From Pseudomonas sp. GV085 (lineage in GTDB: Bacteria > Pseudomonadota > Gammaproteobacteria > Pseudomonadales > Pseudomonadaceae): DNA of 64,000 nucleotides. Positions 51,197-61,215 of this stretch are shown here, piece after piece (the stretch's first letter is position 1; each line of letters opens with the position of its first letter). The stretch spans positions 62,001-126,000 of the forward strand of contig NZ_QAOV01000007.1 of assembly GCF_003050925.1 (NCBI RefSeq), given 5' to 3'. Below the pieces are notes generated by a model. It was not told the DNA's origin, ran no database searches, and saw nothing but the letters and a program-made list of their open reading frames with translations. Position numbers and translations under genes: made by a program.

Positions 51197-53470
51197 CTAT
51201 TGTTGTTGTTTTGTCGGGCCGGCCAGCGGCAAGCGGCAACACATCAGCAGCCCGACGGGCTGACGCCGGGCATTCAGTTCGCCACCGAAACCTTCGATAA
51301 TGCTGCGGCTCATGGACAGACCGAGCCCCAGACCATCGGCCTTGCTGGTGTAGAACGGGGTAAATATCTGTTCCAGTTCCGGCTCGCTGACGCCTGGCCC
51401 CTGGTCTCGCACACGGATTTCCACGCAGGCGCCACTGCCCTGCTCCACGGTCATCACGATCTGCGAAGGTAGCCCGGGATGTTGCTCACGGTTGGCGTCG
51501 ATGGCATTGCGCAACAAATTGAGCAGAACCTGTTCCAGCAACACGCGGTCGGCATAAACGGGTGGCAGATTATCCGGCAGTCGATCCTCGATTGTCACTT
51601 GGCAATTACTCGCCTCCCAGGCACACAAGCGCACGGCTTCGCGGGCGACGTCAGTCAAGTTCAGCGCCTGCATGCGCCGCTGTCCCTTGCGCAAAAAGGA
51701 GCGCAAACGCCGGATCACTTCGGAGGCGTGGGTGGCGTGATGGGTAATGCGTTCCAGGCCCTGGGTCACTCTGGCAGCGGCCTGGGGATTGGAATCCAGT
51801 GTCTGTAGATAGCGCTGGCTCGCATTCGCATAATTGACCACGGCAGCCAGCGGCTGGTTGATTTCGTGGGCGATCCCCGAGGCCAGTTCACCGAGGGTAA
51901 CCAACCGTGCGGTGTGTGCCAGCTCATCCTGATGACGGCGCTGTTGCACTTCCCGCAGCTCGCGTTCAGTCATGTCGCGCGCGACCAATGAGTAATATCG
52001 CTCGCCCCCGGCGGAACGGTGCGCCAGCAGTACCAGCGACACCGGCACCGATGTGCCGCCACCCGGTGGTTGCAACCGCGCATCGGTGCTCCAGACACCG
52101 TCGCGCTCGGCGCTCTGCCAGCCATCGCGTTGCAGACGCGCAAGGTCGCCGCTGGCGAACAACGCGGCCAGGGACGGCATGGGTTGTTGCTCATCAATCC
52201 CGAGGATCCGGCGCGCGGCTGGATTGAGGTAAGTGACCTGGCCCTCGGGGGCGATGAACAACACCGGATCGATGTTGGCCTCGACCACTTCGGCCAGGCG
52301 TCGCTTGTTCTCCTCGGCCTGCACTCGGGCGGTGATGTCCCGGGATACGCTGACGACTTCTACCACCGTCCCGGTGTAGGTTTCCCGGATCGCCCGGCTG
52401 GCAGTTTCGAACCACAGGTAATGGCCGTCGCGATGGCGGATGCGATAAGTCATGGTGTGATAGCCATCCTGCTCCAGCGCATCACGCGCGCGCTGCACCA
52501 GACCGGCCAGATCCTGGCCATGAAACAGGCCCTGGGCCAATTGCCCGCGCAACTCTTCGGGCCAGTAACCAAGCAAGGTCCAGGATGCCGGGGACGCATC
52601 GATAACGTGCCCATCCGGCGTGTGACGGGAAATCAGGTCGGTCGTGTTTTCGATGATCAGCCGGTACAGCCGCCGTGCGGTGGCCGCTTCACGCTCCGCC
52701 AGCACTTGGGCCGTGGCGTCGCGGCAACGGGCGAGCACTCGGTTGTCCTGGGGGTCGGGGATGAACGTCCAGATCAGGATCTGCGCTTCAAACTGAGCCT
52801 CGACGCCTTCGATGGCGCGTTGCTGGTCCAGGCAGGCACGCACCAGCACCCGATGATTGACCGGTAAAAAACCCAACACATCGGTCAGCGATTTCTCGGC
52901 GAGCAGTGCCATCAGTGCCGCGTTGAACTCCAGCGGTCGACCTTGTGCATCGAGCAACAGGCTCGGTTGTGGATCGTGGCCCAGCAGCGGCGAACCACGC
53001 AGCATGCCGTTGACGCTGCTCAGCAGCGTCGTCAGCAAATCCTGCACCCAGCCCAGCCAATCGAGACTCACGCCCTCGCACACCTGCACCAGCAACAACC
53101 CCGGCTGCCCCGGCTGCAAGGCCAGATCGAATACCTGGCCATGGCTGATCGCGGCCCGCCGCAACCGGCCGGACAACCAGCAATCGAGTTGACGGACTTG
53201 AGACAGGTCCAGGCGCCCTGCCTCGACCAGATGCTCGAAGAGCAACTGGTCGCTGGCCTGCGCCGGGTCGCCAAGTCCCGGCGGAAAATGCTGGGCGGTG
53301 CCCTCGTGGCTGTAGATCCGCGCATTGGGCTGCCAACTCAGGTAAACCGCCCGCTGCACCTCGGGGCAATCCTGCAGCGCCCGACACAACGCATCGGCCC
53401 GGGCGGCCAGAGACACGCCCTCGCGCTGCAGGCGCAACCAACTGTGCAATCGAACGGGAGTCAGGATCAT
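51197..53470 (-). CDS. Multi-PAS sensor histidine kinase
   Basis: 757 residues, no TM segment by eye, so probably cytoplasmic. Residues 1-160 are an uncharacterised N-domain; PAS-like regions at about 165-260, 262-385 (DLISRHTPDGHVIDASPASW) and 388-505. HisKA His535 lies in LGELASGIAHEINQPLAAVV; HATPase N-box LLNLLRNAIDANRE, G1 VRDQGPGVSE and G2 GLGLGLSMSRSI follow. It pairs with the downstream FixJ-type regulator and is divergent from the acyl-CoA ligase cluster, where it may sense a carboxylic acid or energy state. Confidence 0.9.
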   Translation of the reverse strand: MILTPVRLHSWLRLQREGVSLAARADALCRALQDCPEVQRAVYLSWQPNARIYSHEGTAQHFPPGLGDPAQASDQLLFEHLVEAGRLDLSQVRQLDCWLSGRLRRAAISHGQVFDLALQPGQPGLLLVQVCEGVSLDWLGWVQDLLTTLLSSVNGMLRGSPLLGHDPQPSLLLDAQGRPLEFNAALMALLAEKSLTDVLGFLPVNHRVLVRACLDQQRAIEGVEAQFEAQILIWTFIPDPQDNRVLARCRDATAQVLAEREAATARRLYRLIIENTTDLISRHTPDGHVIDASPASWTLLGYWPEELRGQLAQGLFHGQDLAGLVQRARDALEQDGYHTMTYRIRHRDGHYLWFETASRAIRETYTGTVVEVVSVSRDITARVQAEENKRRLAEVVEANIDPVLFIAPEGQVTYLNPAARRILGIDEQQPMPSLAALFASGDLARLQRDGWQSAERDGVWSTDARLQPPGGGTSVPVSLVLLAHRSAGGERYYSLVARDMTERELREVQQRRHQDELAHTARLVTLGELASGIAHEINQPLAAVVNYANASQRYLQTLDSNPQAAARVTQGLERITHHATHASEVIRRLRSFLRKGQRRMQALNLTDVAREAVRLCAWEASNCQVTIEDRLPDNLPPVYADRVLLEQVLLNLLRNAIDANREQHPGLPSQIVMTVEQGSGACVEIRVRDQGPGVSEPELEQIFTPFYTSKADGLGLGLSMSRSIIEGFGGELNARRQPVGLLMCCRLPLAGPTKQQQ

Positions 53471-53552
53471 TGCGGGTCCACTTCGTCAGGGAAACCAAGC
53501 ATATACCAGCCTTGGAGGGCTGGCGGCGGCGATTTGGAGTCAAAAGAATAAA

Positions 53553-53572
53553 ATATAGTATATATACTATAT
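53553..53572. promoter_or_regulatory. Perfect 20-base palindrome in the divergent promoter
   Basis: ATATAGTATATATACTATAT is an exact palindrome in the AT-rich region between the kinase gene (minus) and the acyl-CoA ligase gene (plus), 118 bases before the ligase start. It looks like an operator for the paired response regulator or another dimeric regulator. Confidence 0.55.
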
Positions 53573-53689
53573 GACATAGGTTGTACTTCCATATTCACAG
53601 CAGAATGTTATATAAGGTAATCCGGACTTTGAAGGTGGCCTCGGCGAGGTCAACCATAGAGCTAACAATCAGCCATCGAGTACCCGCAC

Positions 53690-55312
53690 ATGTCTATCTA
53701 TGACCAAGGCCTAGGCCCTTCGGCTGTGAACCACATAGCCTTGTCTCCGCTCAGTTTCATCGAGCGCACCGCTAGCACTTATCCTGATCACCCCGCCGTG
53801 ATCCACGGTTCGATTCGTCGCACCTGGGCGCAGACCTACACCCGTTGCCGACGTCTGGCCTCGGCGCTGGCCGGTCGCGGTATCGGCAAGGACGACACGG
53901 TCGCGGTGATGCTGCCCAACATCCCCGAGATGCTTGAAGTGCATTTCGGTGTGCCGATGATCGGTGCCGTGCTCAACCCGCTCAACGTCCGCCTCGATGC
54001 CGAGGCGATCGCCTTCATGCTGCAGCATGGCGAGGCCAAGGTGTTGATTACCGACCGCGAGTTCCATGATGTGATCCAGGCGGCGCTTGGCATGCTCGAT
54101 CACCCGCCTCTGGTGATCGACGTCAATGACCCGGAATACGGTGAAGGTCAGGCCGCGAGCGACCTGGACTACGAAGCGCTGTTGGCCGAAGGCGACCCGG
54201 CATTCGACTGGCAATGGCCGGTCGACGAGTGGCAAGCCATTTCGCTGAATTACACGTCAGGCACCACCGGCAACCCCAAGGGCGTGGTCTACCACCATCG
54301 CGGCGCTTACCTGAGCGCATTGGGCAACCAGATGACCTGGGCCATAGGCAACCATCCGGTGTACCTCTGGACCCTGCCGATGTTCCATTGCAATGGCTGG
54401 TGCTACCCATGGACCATCACCGCCCTGGCAGGTGTGCACGTATTCCTGCGCCGGGTCGATCCACAGAAAATCCTCACGCTGATCCGCGAGCATCAGGTCA
54501 CTCACCTGTGCGGTGCGCCGATCGTGCTCAATGCACTGGTGAACATGCCCGAATCAGCCAAAGCGGCCATCGATCACCCGGTCAACGCCCTGGTTGCAGG
54601 CGCTGCGCCACCGGCCAAAGTGATCGGTGCCGTCGAAGAGATGGGCATCAAGGTCACTCACGTATTTGGCCTGACCGAAACCTATGGCCCGGTAACGGTC
54701 TGCGCCTGGCACGCCGAATGGGATGAGTTTTCTCTGGAGAAGCGGGCGCAAATCAAATCGCGACAGGGCGTGCGCTACCCGACGCTGGAAGGCGTGATGG
54801 TCGGCGATAGCACAACGCTGGAGCCAACCCCGCGCGACGGCCAGACCATCGGAGAGATCTTCCTGCGCGGCAACACTGTCATGAAGGGTTACCTGAAGAA
54901 CCCGACCGCCACTGCCGAAGCGTTCGAGGGCGGCTGGTTCCACACCGGTGACCTGGCCGTCTGGCATCCCGACGGTTACGTCGAAATCAAGGACCGGCTC
55001 AAGGACATCATCATCTCGGGCGGCGAGAACATCTCCACCATCGAACTCGAAGGCGTGCTCTATCGCCACCCGGGTGTGATGGAAGCAGCCGTGGTCGCCC
55101 GTCCCGATGAGAAATGGGGCGAAACGCCCTGCGCCTTCGTCACCTTGAAGGCTGATCACCAGGACGTTCGCGAGGCCGACATCATCAGTTTCTGCCGTGA
55201 ACATCTGGCCGGATTCAAGGTACCGCGAACAGTGGTTTTCACGCTCTTGCCGAAGACTTCCACAGGCAAGATCCAGAAGTACGTGTTGCGCGACCGGGCC
55301 AAGGCGCTCTAA
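53690..55312 (+). CDS. Acyl-CoA synthetase, DmdB-like group
   Basis: 540 residues. Phosphate loop YTSGTTGNPKGVVYHHRG, pocket strip LWTLPMFHCNGWCYPWTITA, adenine site GLTETYGPV, hinge GGWFHTGDLAVWHPDGYVEI and catalytic Lys in LPKTSTGKIQKYVLRD are intact. This subgroup contains methylmercaptopropionate-CoA ligases (DmdB) and short or branched acid ligases. It heads a cluster with a DUF485/SSS permease pair and a DmdC-like dehydrogenase, so the substrate is probably a small carboxylate taken up by that permease. Confidence 0.88.
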   Translation: MSIYDQGLGPSAVNHIALSPLSFIERTASTYPDHPAVIHGSIRRTWAQTYTRCRRLASALAGRGIGKDDTVAVMLPNIPEMLEVHFGVPMIGAVLNPLNVRLDAEAIAFMLQHGEAKVLITDREFHDVIQAALGMLDHPPLVIDVNDPEYGEGQAASDLDYEALLAEGDPAFDWQWPVDEWQAISLNYTSGTTGNPKGVVYHHRGAYLSALGNQMTWAIGNHPVYLWTLPMFHCNGWCYPWTITALAGVHVFLRRVDPQKILTLIREHQVTHLCGAPIVLNALVNMPESAKAAIDHPVNALVAGAAPPAKVIGAVEEMGIKVTHVFGLTETYGPVTVCAWHAEWDEFSLEKRAQIKSRQGVRYPTLEGVMVGDSTTLEPTPRDGQTIGEIFLRGNTVMKGYLKNPTATAEAFEGGWFHTGDLAVWHPDGYVEIKDRLKDIIISGGENISTIELEGVLYRHPGVMEAAVVARPDEKWGETPCAFVTLKADHQDVREADIISFCREHLAGFKVPRTVVFTLLPKTSTGKIQKYVLRDRAKAL

Positions 55313-55336
55313 CCCCATCTGACATTGCATCCATCA

Positions 55337-55361
55337 AGCAGCAGGTGTTTTACCTGCTGCT
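55337..55361 (+). other. Intercistronic 10-pair hairpin
   Basis: AGCAGCAGGT-GTTTT-ACCTGCTGCT, perfect, 24 bases after the ligase stop and 73 bases before the DUF485 start; no T-run. It may be an mRNA processing or stability element within the operon. Confidence 0.5.
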
Positions 55362-55434
55362 GCGGGTTCGTGCAGGCCGGATTCGGCAGTGCCCTGCCCT
55401 ACACAACGACAACAAAAACAATGTGGAGCTACCG

Positions 55435-55761
55435 ATGATCGACATCCATTCAACCGATACCCAACGTTGCGAACGCATTCGGCGCAATCCGAAATTCCTT
55501 CAGCTGGTGAGCAGCCGTTCACGCCTGGCCTGGACGTTGAGCGCCGTTGTATTGGGCACTTATTACCTGTTCATGCTCGTGGTGGCGTTTGCCCCGCAGT
55601 GGCTGCATGCACCGCTGGGCGAACATCGGATGTTGACCTTGGGTATGCCGGTTGGCGCGGCAATCATCGTGTTTTCCTGGTTACTGACCGGTTGGTATGT
55701 CTACAGCGCCAATACCCGTTTTGACGCCCTGGGCGCAGCCATTATCGAGGAGAGCAAGTGA
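55435..55761 (+). CDS. DUF485 small membrane protein
   Basis: 108 residues with two TMs (about residues 30-52 and 65-90): polar N-terminus ending [17 protein letters not shown], then [17 protein letters not shown] and the second TM. DUF485 proteins are usually paired with SSS-type acetate/carboxylate permeases, as here; the next gene starts in the stop codon (TGATG, one-base overlap). Probably an accessory or stability subunit of the permease. Confidence 0.9.
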   Translation: MIDIHSTDTQRCERIRRNPKFLQLVSSRSRLAWTLSAVVLGTYYLFMLVVAFAPQWLHAPLGEHRMLTLGMPVGAAIIVFSWLLTGWYVYSANTRFDALGAAIIEESK

Positions 55762-57431
55762 TGACTCTGTTGCGTAAACTGATCCTCGCCGCTACCGGCC
55801 TGCTGCCAGCCTCCATTGCGCTCGCCGCGCCGACGATGGGCGCGGTGGAAAAGCAACCACTGAATATGAATGCGATCGGCATGTTCTTCGTGTTCGTCCT
55901 CGGCACGCTGGCCATCACCTGGTGGGCCGCGCGCCAAACCAAATCCACCTCGGACTTTTACACGGCGGGCGGTGGTATCACCGGGTTTCAGAATGGCCTG
56001 GCGATTGCCGGCGACTATATGTCCGCAGCTACCCTGCTGGGGCTTTCCAGCCTGGTATTCGCCAAAGGTTACGATGGCTTCATCTATACCATCGGCTTCT
56101 TCGTTGGCTGGCCCATCATTACCTTCCTGATGGCCGAGCGTCTGCGCAACCTCGGGCGCTATACCTTCGCCGACATCGTTTCCTATCGACTGGACCAGAA
56201 CAAGGTGCGGATCTTCGCAGCCTTCGGCTCGCTGACGGTGGTGTGCTGCTACCTGATCGTGCAGATGGTCGGTGCCGGCCAACTGATCAAATTGCTGTTC
56301 GGCCTCGACTACCCGGTTGCGGTGATGATCGTTGGCGCGCTGATGCTGATCTACGTGATCTTCGGCGGAATGATCGCCACCACCTGGGTCCAGATCATCA
56401 AGGCTGTGCTGCTGCTCGTCGGCGGCACCACCCTCGCGGTCATGGCCATGTCGCAGTTCGGTTTCAGCTATGAAACCCTGGCCGACAAAGCCGTCAAGGT
56501 TCACGCCAGCGGCTGGAACATCATGGGCCCGGGCTCACTGCTCGCCAACCCGATAAACACCGTGTCGATGTCGCTGGGCCTGGTGTTCGGGATTGCCGGA
56601 CTGCCGCACATCCTGATGCGCTTCTTCACCGTGCCGAGCGCCAAGGAAGCCCGCAAGTCGGTGTTCTACGCCACCGGTTTCATCGGTTTCTTCTTCCTCG
56701 TAGTCTGCACCCTGGGTTTTGTCTCGATGGTGATCATAGGCACCGATCCGCAGTACTACGTCAATGGCGAAGTCGGCGGCGCCCTGATTGGTGGCGGCAA
56801 CATGGTTGCCATGCACCTGGCCAAAGCTGTCGGCGGCAATCTCTTCTTCGGTTTCCTCGCCGCTGTAGCGTTCGCAACCATCCTTGCAGTGGTCTCCGGC
56901 CTGGCGCTGGCCGGTGCTTCGGCGATTTCCCATGACCTTTACGCCACCGTATACAAGAAAGGCACCGCCAACGAGAAGCAGGAAATGCGCGTGACCCGCA
57001 TGGCCACTGTGGGCCTGGGCGTCATCGCGATTGTGCTGGGCATTGTGTTCGAGAAGATGAACGTCGCCATTCTGGTGGGCCTGACGTTCGGCATCGCCGC
57101 TTCGACCAACTTCCCGGTGCTGATCATGGCCATGTACTGGAAAGGCCTGACGACCAAAGGCGCGATCCTGGGCGGTTTTGCCGGCCTGATCTGCGCACTG
57201 GCACTGGTGATCCTGTCGCCACCTGTCTGGGTGACCGTACTCGGTCATGCGCAAGCGATCTTCCCGTACGACCATCCAGCACTGTTCTCCATGCCGCTGG
57301 CTTTCCTGGTGATCGTCGTCGTGTCCAGGCTCGACCGCAGTGCGCGCGCCGACAAGGAGCGTGACGCCTACGCCGACCAATTCGTTCGAGCTCAGACCGG
57401 CCTCGGCGCTGCCGCCGCTTCCAGCCATTGA
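55761..57431 (+). CDS. SSS-family carboxylate symporter (ActP-like)
   Basis: 556 residues, a cleavable or first TM ([19 protein letters not shown]) plus about 13 TMs. Typical stretches: [39 protein letters not shown] and the Na+ site region [16 protein letters not shown]. ActP-type permeases import acetate, glyoxylate, propionate and similar small acids. A GTG one codon earlier is also possible; GAGGAG supports the ATG. Translationally coupled to DUF485. Confidence 0.9.
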   Translation: MTLLRKLILAATGLLPASIALAAPTMGAVEKQPLNMNAIGMFFVFVLGTLAITWWAARQTKSTSDFYTAGGGITGFQNGLAIAGDYMSAATLLGLSSLVFAKGYDGFIYTIGFFVGWPIITFLMAERLRNLGRYTFADIVSYRLDQNKVRIFAAFGSLTVVCCYLIVQMVGAGQLIKLLFGLDYPVAVMIVGALMLIYVIFGGMIATTWVQIIKAVLLLVGGTTLAVMAMSQFGFSYETLADKAVKVHASGWNIMGPGSLLANPINTVSMSLGLVFGIAGLPHILMRFFTVPSAKEARKSVFYATGFIGFFFLVVCTLGFVSMVIIGTDPQYYVNGEVGGALIGGGNMVAMHLAKAVGGNLFFGFLAAVAFATILAVVSGLALAGASAISHDLYATVYKKGTANEKQEMRVTRMATVGLGVIAIVLGIVFEKMNVAILVGLTFGIAASTNFPVLIMAMYWKGLTTKGAILGGFAGLICALALVILSPPVWVTVLGHAQAIFPYDHPALFSMPLAFLVIVVVSRLDRSARADKERDAYADQFVRAQTGLGAAAASSH

Positions 57432-57499
57432 CTGAAGGGGCACGGCCCGCCTGTGCGGCGCTGTGCCCGTGACACAACTGTCCCAACGAGGTTCACGTT

Positions 57500-59272
57500 A
57501 TGCCCGAATTCAAAGCTCCGCTACGCGACATGCGCTTTGTGCTGCACGAAGTGTTCGATGCCCCGGCCATGTGGGCGCGCCTGCCGGCCTTGGCCGACAG
57601 CATCGATACCGATACGGCGGACGCCATTCTTGAGGAGGCGGCAAAAGTCACCTCGCACCTGATTGCGCCCCTCAATCGCAGCGGCGACGAAGAAGGCGCG
57701 CAGTGGCATGAGGGTCGGGTCACCACCCCCACCGGTTTCAAACAGGCTTACGCTACCTACATCGAAGGCGGTTGGGTGGGACTGTCCGGCAACGCCGGGT
57801 TCGGTGGTATGGGCATGCCGAAAATGCTCGCCGTGCAGTTCGAAGAGATGCTCTACGGCGCCAACTCAAGTTTTGCTCTGTATTCGGCGTTGAGCTCCGG
57901 TGCCTGCCTGGCGCTGGATGCCCACGCCAGCGACACCCTGAAAAAAATCTATCTGCCACCGATGTATGAAGGCCGCTGGGCCGGCTCCATGTGCCTGACC
58001 GAGGCCCATGCCGGCACCGACCTCGGGCTCATCCGCACCCGCGCCGAACCTGAGGCTGACGGCAGCTACAAGATCACCGGCAGCAAGATTTTCATCACCG
58101 GGGGCGATCAGGACCTGACCGAAAACATCGTGCATCTGGTACTGGCCAAACTGCCGAACGCGCCTGCTGGTCCGAAAGGCATTTCGCTGTTTGTCGTACC
58201 TAAAGTGTTGGTCAATGCCGACGGCTCCCTCGGTGCTGCCAACGCCGTGAGTTGTGGTTCGATCGAACACAAGATGGGCATCAAGGCCTCGGCCACCTGC
58301 GTGATGAACTTCGACGGCGCCAGTGGCTGGCTGGTCGGTGAGGAGAACAAAGGCTTGGCGGCGATGTTCACCATGATGAATTACGAACGCCTGTCCATCG
58401 GCATTCAGGGCATCGGCTGCGCCGAGGCGTCCTACCAGAGCGCCGTCGCCTACGCTCGCGAACGCATTCAGAGTCGGGCGCCCACCGGTGCCGTGACCCC
58501 GGACAAACTGGCCGACCCGATCATCGTTCACCCGGATGTGCGGCGTATGCTGCTCGGCATGAAAGCCATGACCGAGGGCGGCCGCGCATTCGCCAGTTAT
58601 GTCGGGCAACAACTGGACCTGTCGAAGTTTTCCAACGATGCCAGCGAGCGCGACAGTGCGCAGGACTTGGTTGCGCTGCTGACGCCGGTGGCCAAGGCGT
58701 TTTTTACCGACACCGGCCTGGAAAGCTGCATCAATGGCCAGCAGGTTTTTGGCGGCCATGGCTACATCCGCGAATGGGGCCAGGAACAATTGGTCCGTGA
58801 TGTGCGCATTGCACAGATCTACGAAGGCACCAATGGCATCCAGGCATTGGACCTGCTCGGACGCAAAGTGCTCGCCGATAAAGGCGTCGTGCTGCGCCAG
58901 TTCACCGGCGAGATTCGCCGTTTCGCCGCTGAGCCCGATGCACCCTATGCCACGCAGCTGCTCGATGCCGTGCAGCGGCTGGAGGACATCGGCGACTGGC
59001 TGCAGGATCGGGCGGCAACCAACCGCAATGAAGTCGGCGCTGCCTCGGTGGAGTATTTGCACCTTTTCGGTTACGTCGCCTACGCCTGGCTCTGGGCGCG
59101 TATGGCTCAGGTTGCCCGGCAAAAACGCACCGAAGACGAAGATTTCTACGATGCGAAAATCGCCACCGCCGACTTTTACATCCAGCGCTTGCTACCACGC
59201 ATTTTGAGCCTGGAACAATCCATTCGGGCCGGCAGTGCCTCGTTGTATGGCCTGAGCGCGGAACAGTTCTAA
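57500..59272 (+). CDS. Acyl-CoA dehydrogenase with C-terminal extension (DmdC-like)
   Basis: 590 residues, longer than ordinary acyl-CoA dehydrogenases because of a C-terminal domain (residues about 470-590). Landmarks: SMCLTEAHAGTDLGLIRTRA, ITGSKIFITGGDQDLTENIV, VFGGHGYIREWGQEQLVRDV and the base-containing YEGTNGIQALDLLGRK. Such enzymes include methylmercaptopropionyl-CoA dehydrogenase and FadE relatives. It follows the symporter by 68 bases and oxidises the acyl-CoA produced by the ligase. Confidence 0.9.
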   Translation: MPEFKAPLRDMRFVLHEVFDAPAMWARLPALADSIDTDTADAILEEAAKVTSHLIAPLNRSGDEEGAQWHEGRVTTPTGFKQAYATYIEGGWVGLSGNAGFGGMGMPKMLAVQFEEMLYGANSSFALYSALSSGACLALDAHASDTLKKIYLPPMYEGRWAGSMCLTEAHAGTDLGLIRTRAEPEADGSYKITGSKIFITGGDQDLTENIVHLVLAKLPNAPAGPKGISLFVVPKVLVNADGSLGAANAVSCGSIEHKMGIKASATCVMNFDGASGWLVGEENKGLAAMFTMMNYERLSIGIQGIGCAEASYQSAVAYARERIQSRAPTGAVTPDKLADPIIVHPDVRRMLLGMKAMTEGGRAFASYVGQQLDLSKFSNDASERDSAQDLVALLTPVAKAFFTDTGLESCINGQQVFGGHGYIREWGQEQLVRDVRIAQIYEGTNGIQALDLLGRKVLADKGVVLRQFTGEIRRFAAEPDAPYATQLLDAVQRLEDIGDWLQDRAATNRNEVGAASVEYLHLFGYVAYAWLWARMAQVARQKRTEDEDFYDAKIATADFYIQRLLPRILSLEQSIRAGSASLYGLSAEQF

Positions 59273-59283
59273 CGATTAAGTCG

Positions 59284-59328
59284 ACGCCGCGTCAAAAAAC
59301 TCCTCTCTTTCGGCGTTGGCGTTTTTTT
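59284..59328 (+). terminator. Terminator after the acyl-CoA dehydrogenase
   Basis: ACGCCG and CGGCGT form a stem and TTTTTTT follows 4 bases later. It lies directly downstream of the stop codon. Confidence 0.6.
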
Positions 59329-59448
59329 ATCCATTAGCTCTCGCCCCTCTGGCGAGGGCTGCTTCACACCTACTGCCCCACGGACATCGCGCCCAGTCGC
59401 CCAGTGGCAGCCCCATGATTCCAAAAATAAAAACAAAGGAGCTTCACC

Positions 59449-60717
59449 ATGGACCGCAGCACCCGCAATCTCGCCTCCCGAATCCTGCTCACGGGTGGTG
59501 TCATCAGTCTTTCAGCCCCGGCTGCTGCTGACTTTATCAAGGACAGCAAGGCCAGCCTTGAACTGCGCAACTTCTACTTCAACCGAGATTATCGTCAGAC
59601 CAACGCTCCCCAATCCAGGCAAGAGGAATGGGCACAGGGTTTCCTGCTGCGCTATGAGTCGGGATACACCGAAGGTTTGATTGGCGTGGGTTTCGATGCC
59701 CTGGGCCTTGAGGGCGTCAAGCTTGATTCCAGCCCTGATCGCGCGGGTTCCGGCCTGCTCAAACGCCACAGCAACCCCCGCAATGGTTCCCAGGACGAGT
59801 ATGGCGAACTGGGCCTTACCGCTAAACTGCGCGTCTCCAAAAGTGCGCTGAAACTCGGCACGCTGATGCCTAAACTGCCGACGATCTTGGCCAACGATTC
59901 ACGGCTGCTGCCACAAACGTTCGAGGGAGGTCAGCTGACATCGCTGGAGATTGAAGGCATGACGGTGGATGCCGGGCGACTGACGCAGGTCAATCAGCGC
60001 GACTCCTCGAACTACGAAGACATGGGCATCACCCGAACTGGCGCCAAAGGCATCACCACACGTCATGTCGACAGCGACACATTCGATTTCGCCAGCCTGA
60101 ACTACAAATGGACCAGCAACCTCGCCACCGGCTACAGCTACGGTCACCTCGACAACTTCTACAGCCAGCACCTGGTCAACCTGACCTACGTGTTGCCGGT
60201 CACAATCGGCCAGTCGCTGAAGACCGATCTGCGCTTCGCCCGCTCCACGGACGACGGTGGCAGCAATGTCGATAACAATGCCATCGGCGCGATGTTCACC
60301 TACAGCGTCGACGGGCATGCGTTGGGCCTGGGTTACCAGGGCATGAGCGGCGACACCGGCTACGCCTACGTCAACGGCACCGACGCCTTCCTGGTGAACT
60401 TCGTGCAGATCGGCGACTTCGCCAGCAAGGACGAAAAGTCCTGGCAGGCTCGCTACGACTACAACTTCGCGGCCATCGGGGTGCCTGGCCTGACCTTCAT
60501 GACCCGCTACATTAACGGCGACAACATTGACCTGGGCAATAACCGGCCAGAGGGCAAGGAATGGGAGCGCGATACCGACATCGGTTACGTTGTGCAAAGC
60601 GGCCCGCTGAAAAACGTCGGGGTGAAATGGCGCAACGCGACTGTGCGTTCGACCAACTTTGGCAGCGATCTGGATGAAAACCGTTTGATCGTCAGCTACA
60701 CCTTACCAATCTGGTAG
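59449..60717 (+). CDS. OprD-family outer-membrane porin
   Basis: 422 residues. Signal peptide MDRSTRNLASRILLTGGVIS... cleaved before DFIKDSKASLEL; the mature start DFIKDSKASLELRNFYFNRD, EEWAQGFLLRYESGYTEG and the C-terminal VSYTLPIW define OprD. AAAGGAG lies 8 bases before the ATG. The gene is separated from the dehydrogenase by a terminator and 176 bases but completes a porin-symporter-ligase-dehydrogenase set for the same acid. Confidence 0.9.
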   Translation: MDRSTRNLASRILLTGGVISLSAPAAADFIKDSKASLELRNFYFNRDYRQTNAPQSRQEEWAQGFLLRYESGYTEGLIGVGFDALGLEGVKLDSSPDRAGSGLLKRHSNPRNGSQDEYGELGLTAKLRVSKSALKLGTLMPKLPTILANDSRLLPQTFEGGQLTSLEIEGMTVDAGRLTQVNQRDSSNYEDMGITRTGAKGITTRHVDSDTFDFASLNYKWTSNLATGYSYGHLDNFYSQHLVNLTYVLPVTIGQSLKTDLRFARSTDDGGSNVDNNAIGAMFTYSVDGHALGLGYQGMSGDTGYAYVNGTDAFLVNFVQIGDFASKDEKSWQARYDYNFAAIGVPGLTFMTRYINGDNIDLGNNRPEGKEWERDTDIGYVVQSGPLKNVGVKWRNATVRSTNFGSDLDENRLIVSYTLPIW

Positions 60718-60760
60718 GCGTTCTGCTCTGCGTCACTATTGCCCAGTACACATGGTTTAT

Positions 60761-60794
60761 AGCTGAAGGCTGCCTTGCGCAGCTTTCAGCTTTT
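60761..60794 (+). terminator. Terminator after the OprD gene
   Basis: AGCTGAA...GCTGC and GCAGC..TTCAGCT make an imperfect stem followed by TTTTC, 43 bases downstream of the stop codon. Confidence 0.6.
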
Positions 60795-60970
60795 CTCACT
60801 CACGCCTTCGTAGGAGTCGGCTAGCCATGACGCGGTTACTCGGGCGCTGAGCTCGGGCATCTGATTGAGGCTGCAAATAGGGTATCAGCAACTGACTCGC
60901 GGCGGCCGGTGCTGACGATCTTGAAGAGGAAAACTGGATGACGTCCCGAAAAACTCCCCACCAATGAAAA

Positions 60971-60994
60971 AGCCCAACTGGCTAGGGTTGGGCT
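60971..60994 (-). terminator. Native terminator of a displaced tRNA-Pro
   Basis: On the minus strand AGCCCAAC and GTTGGGCT (eight perfect pairs, eight-base loop) are followed by TTTTTC. It sits 17 bases beyond the CCA end of the tRNA fragment, where a tRNA terminator belongs. Confidence 0.8.
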
Positions 60995-61010
60995 AAGTCA
61001 TTGAAAAATA

Positions 61011-61055
61011 TGGTCGGGACGGAGTGATTCGAACACTCGACCCCTAGCACCCCAT
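61011..61055 (-). repeat. 3' half of tRNA-Pro(GGG), displaced attachment-site copy
   Basis: On the minus strand ATGGGGTGCTAGGGGTCGAG then TGTTCGAATCACTCCGTCCC and GACCA: the anticodon loop (anticodon GGG), variable loop, T-arm, acceptor 3' strand and CCA of tRNA-Pro. The anticodon 5' stem, D-arm and 5' acceptor strand are absent; beyond ATGGGG the sequence is unrelated. This is what remains at the far end when an element inserts at the anticodon loop of a tRNA gene. Confidence 0.8.
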
Positions 61056-61215
61056 CTTCTTTTTCATACGTCTTGAAAGCTTCCAAAATTTTACTCTGGA
61101 TTTTTCCAAGCCAGTATTTACTTGAGCTCCAGCGGTGTTCTGCTCCACGAGAGTCCAGGAACGTCCATCAAGAGCCGACGTTTTTGTAGGGGTAAAAGTA
61201 GGGGGAACCCATTTC

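Noticed and set aside
57866-59122. 418-residue minus-strand frame opposite the 590-residue dehydrogenase
   Set aside because: Antisense shadow of a strongly supported gene.
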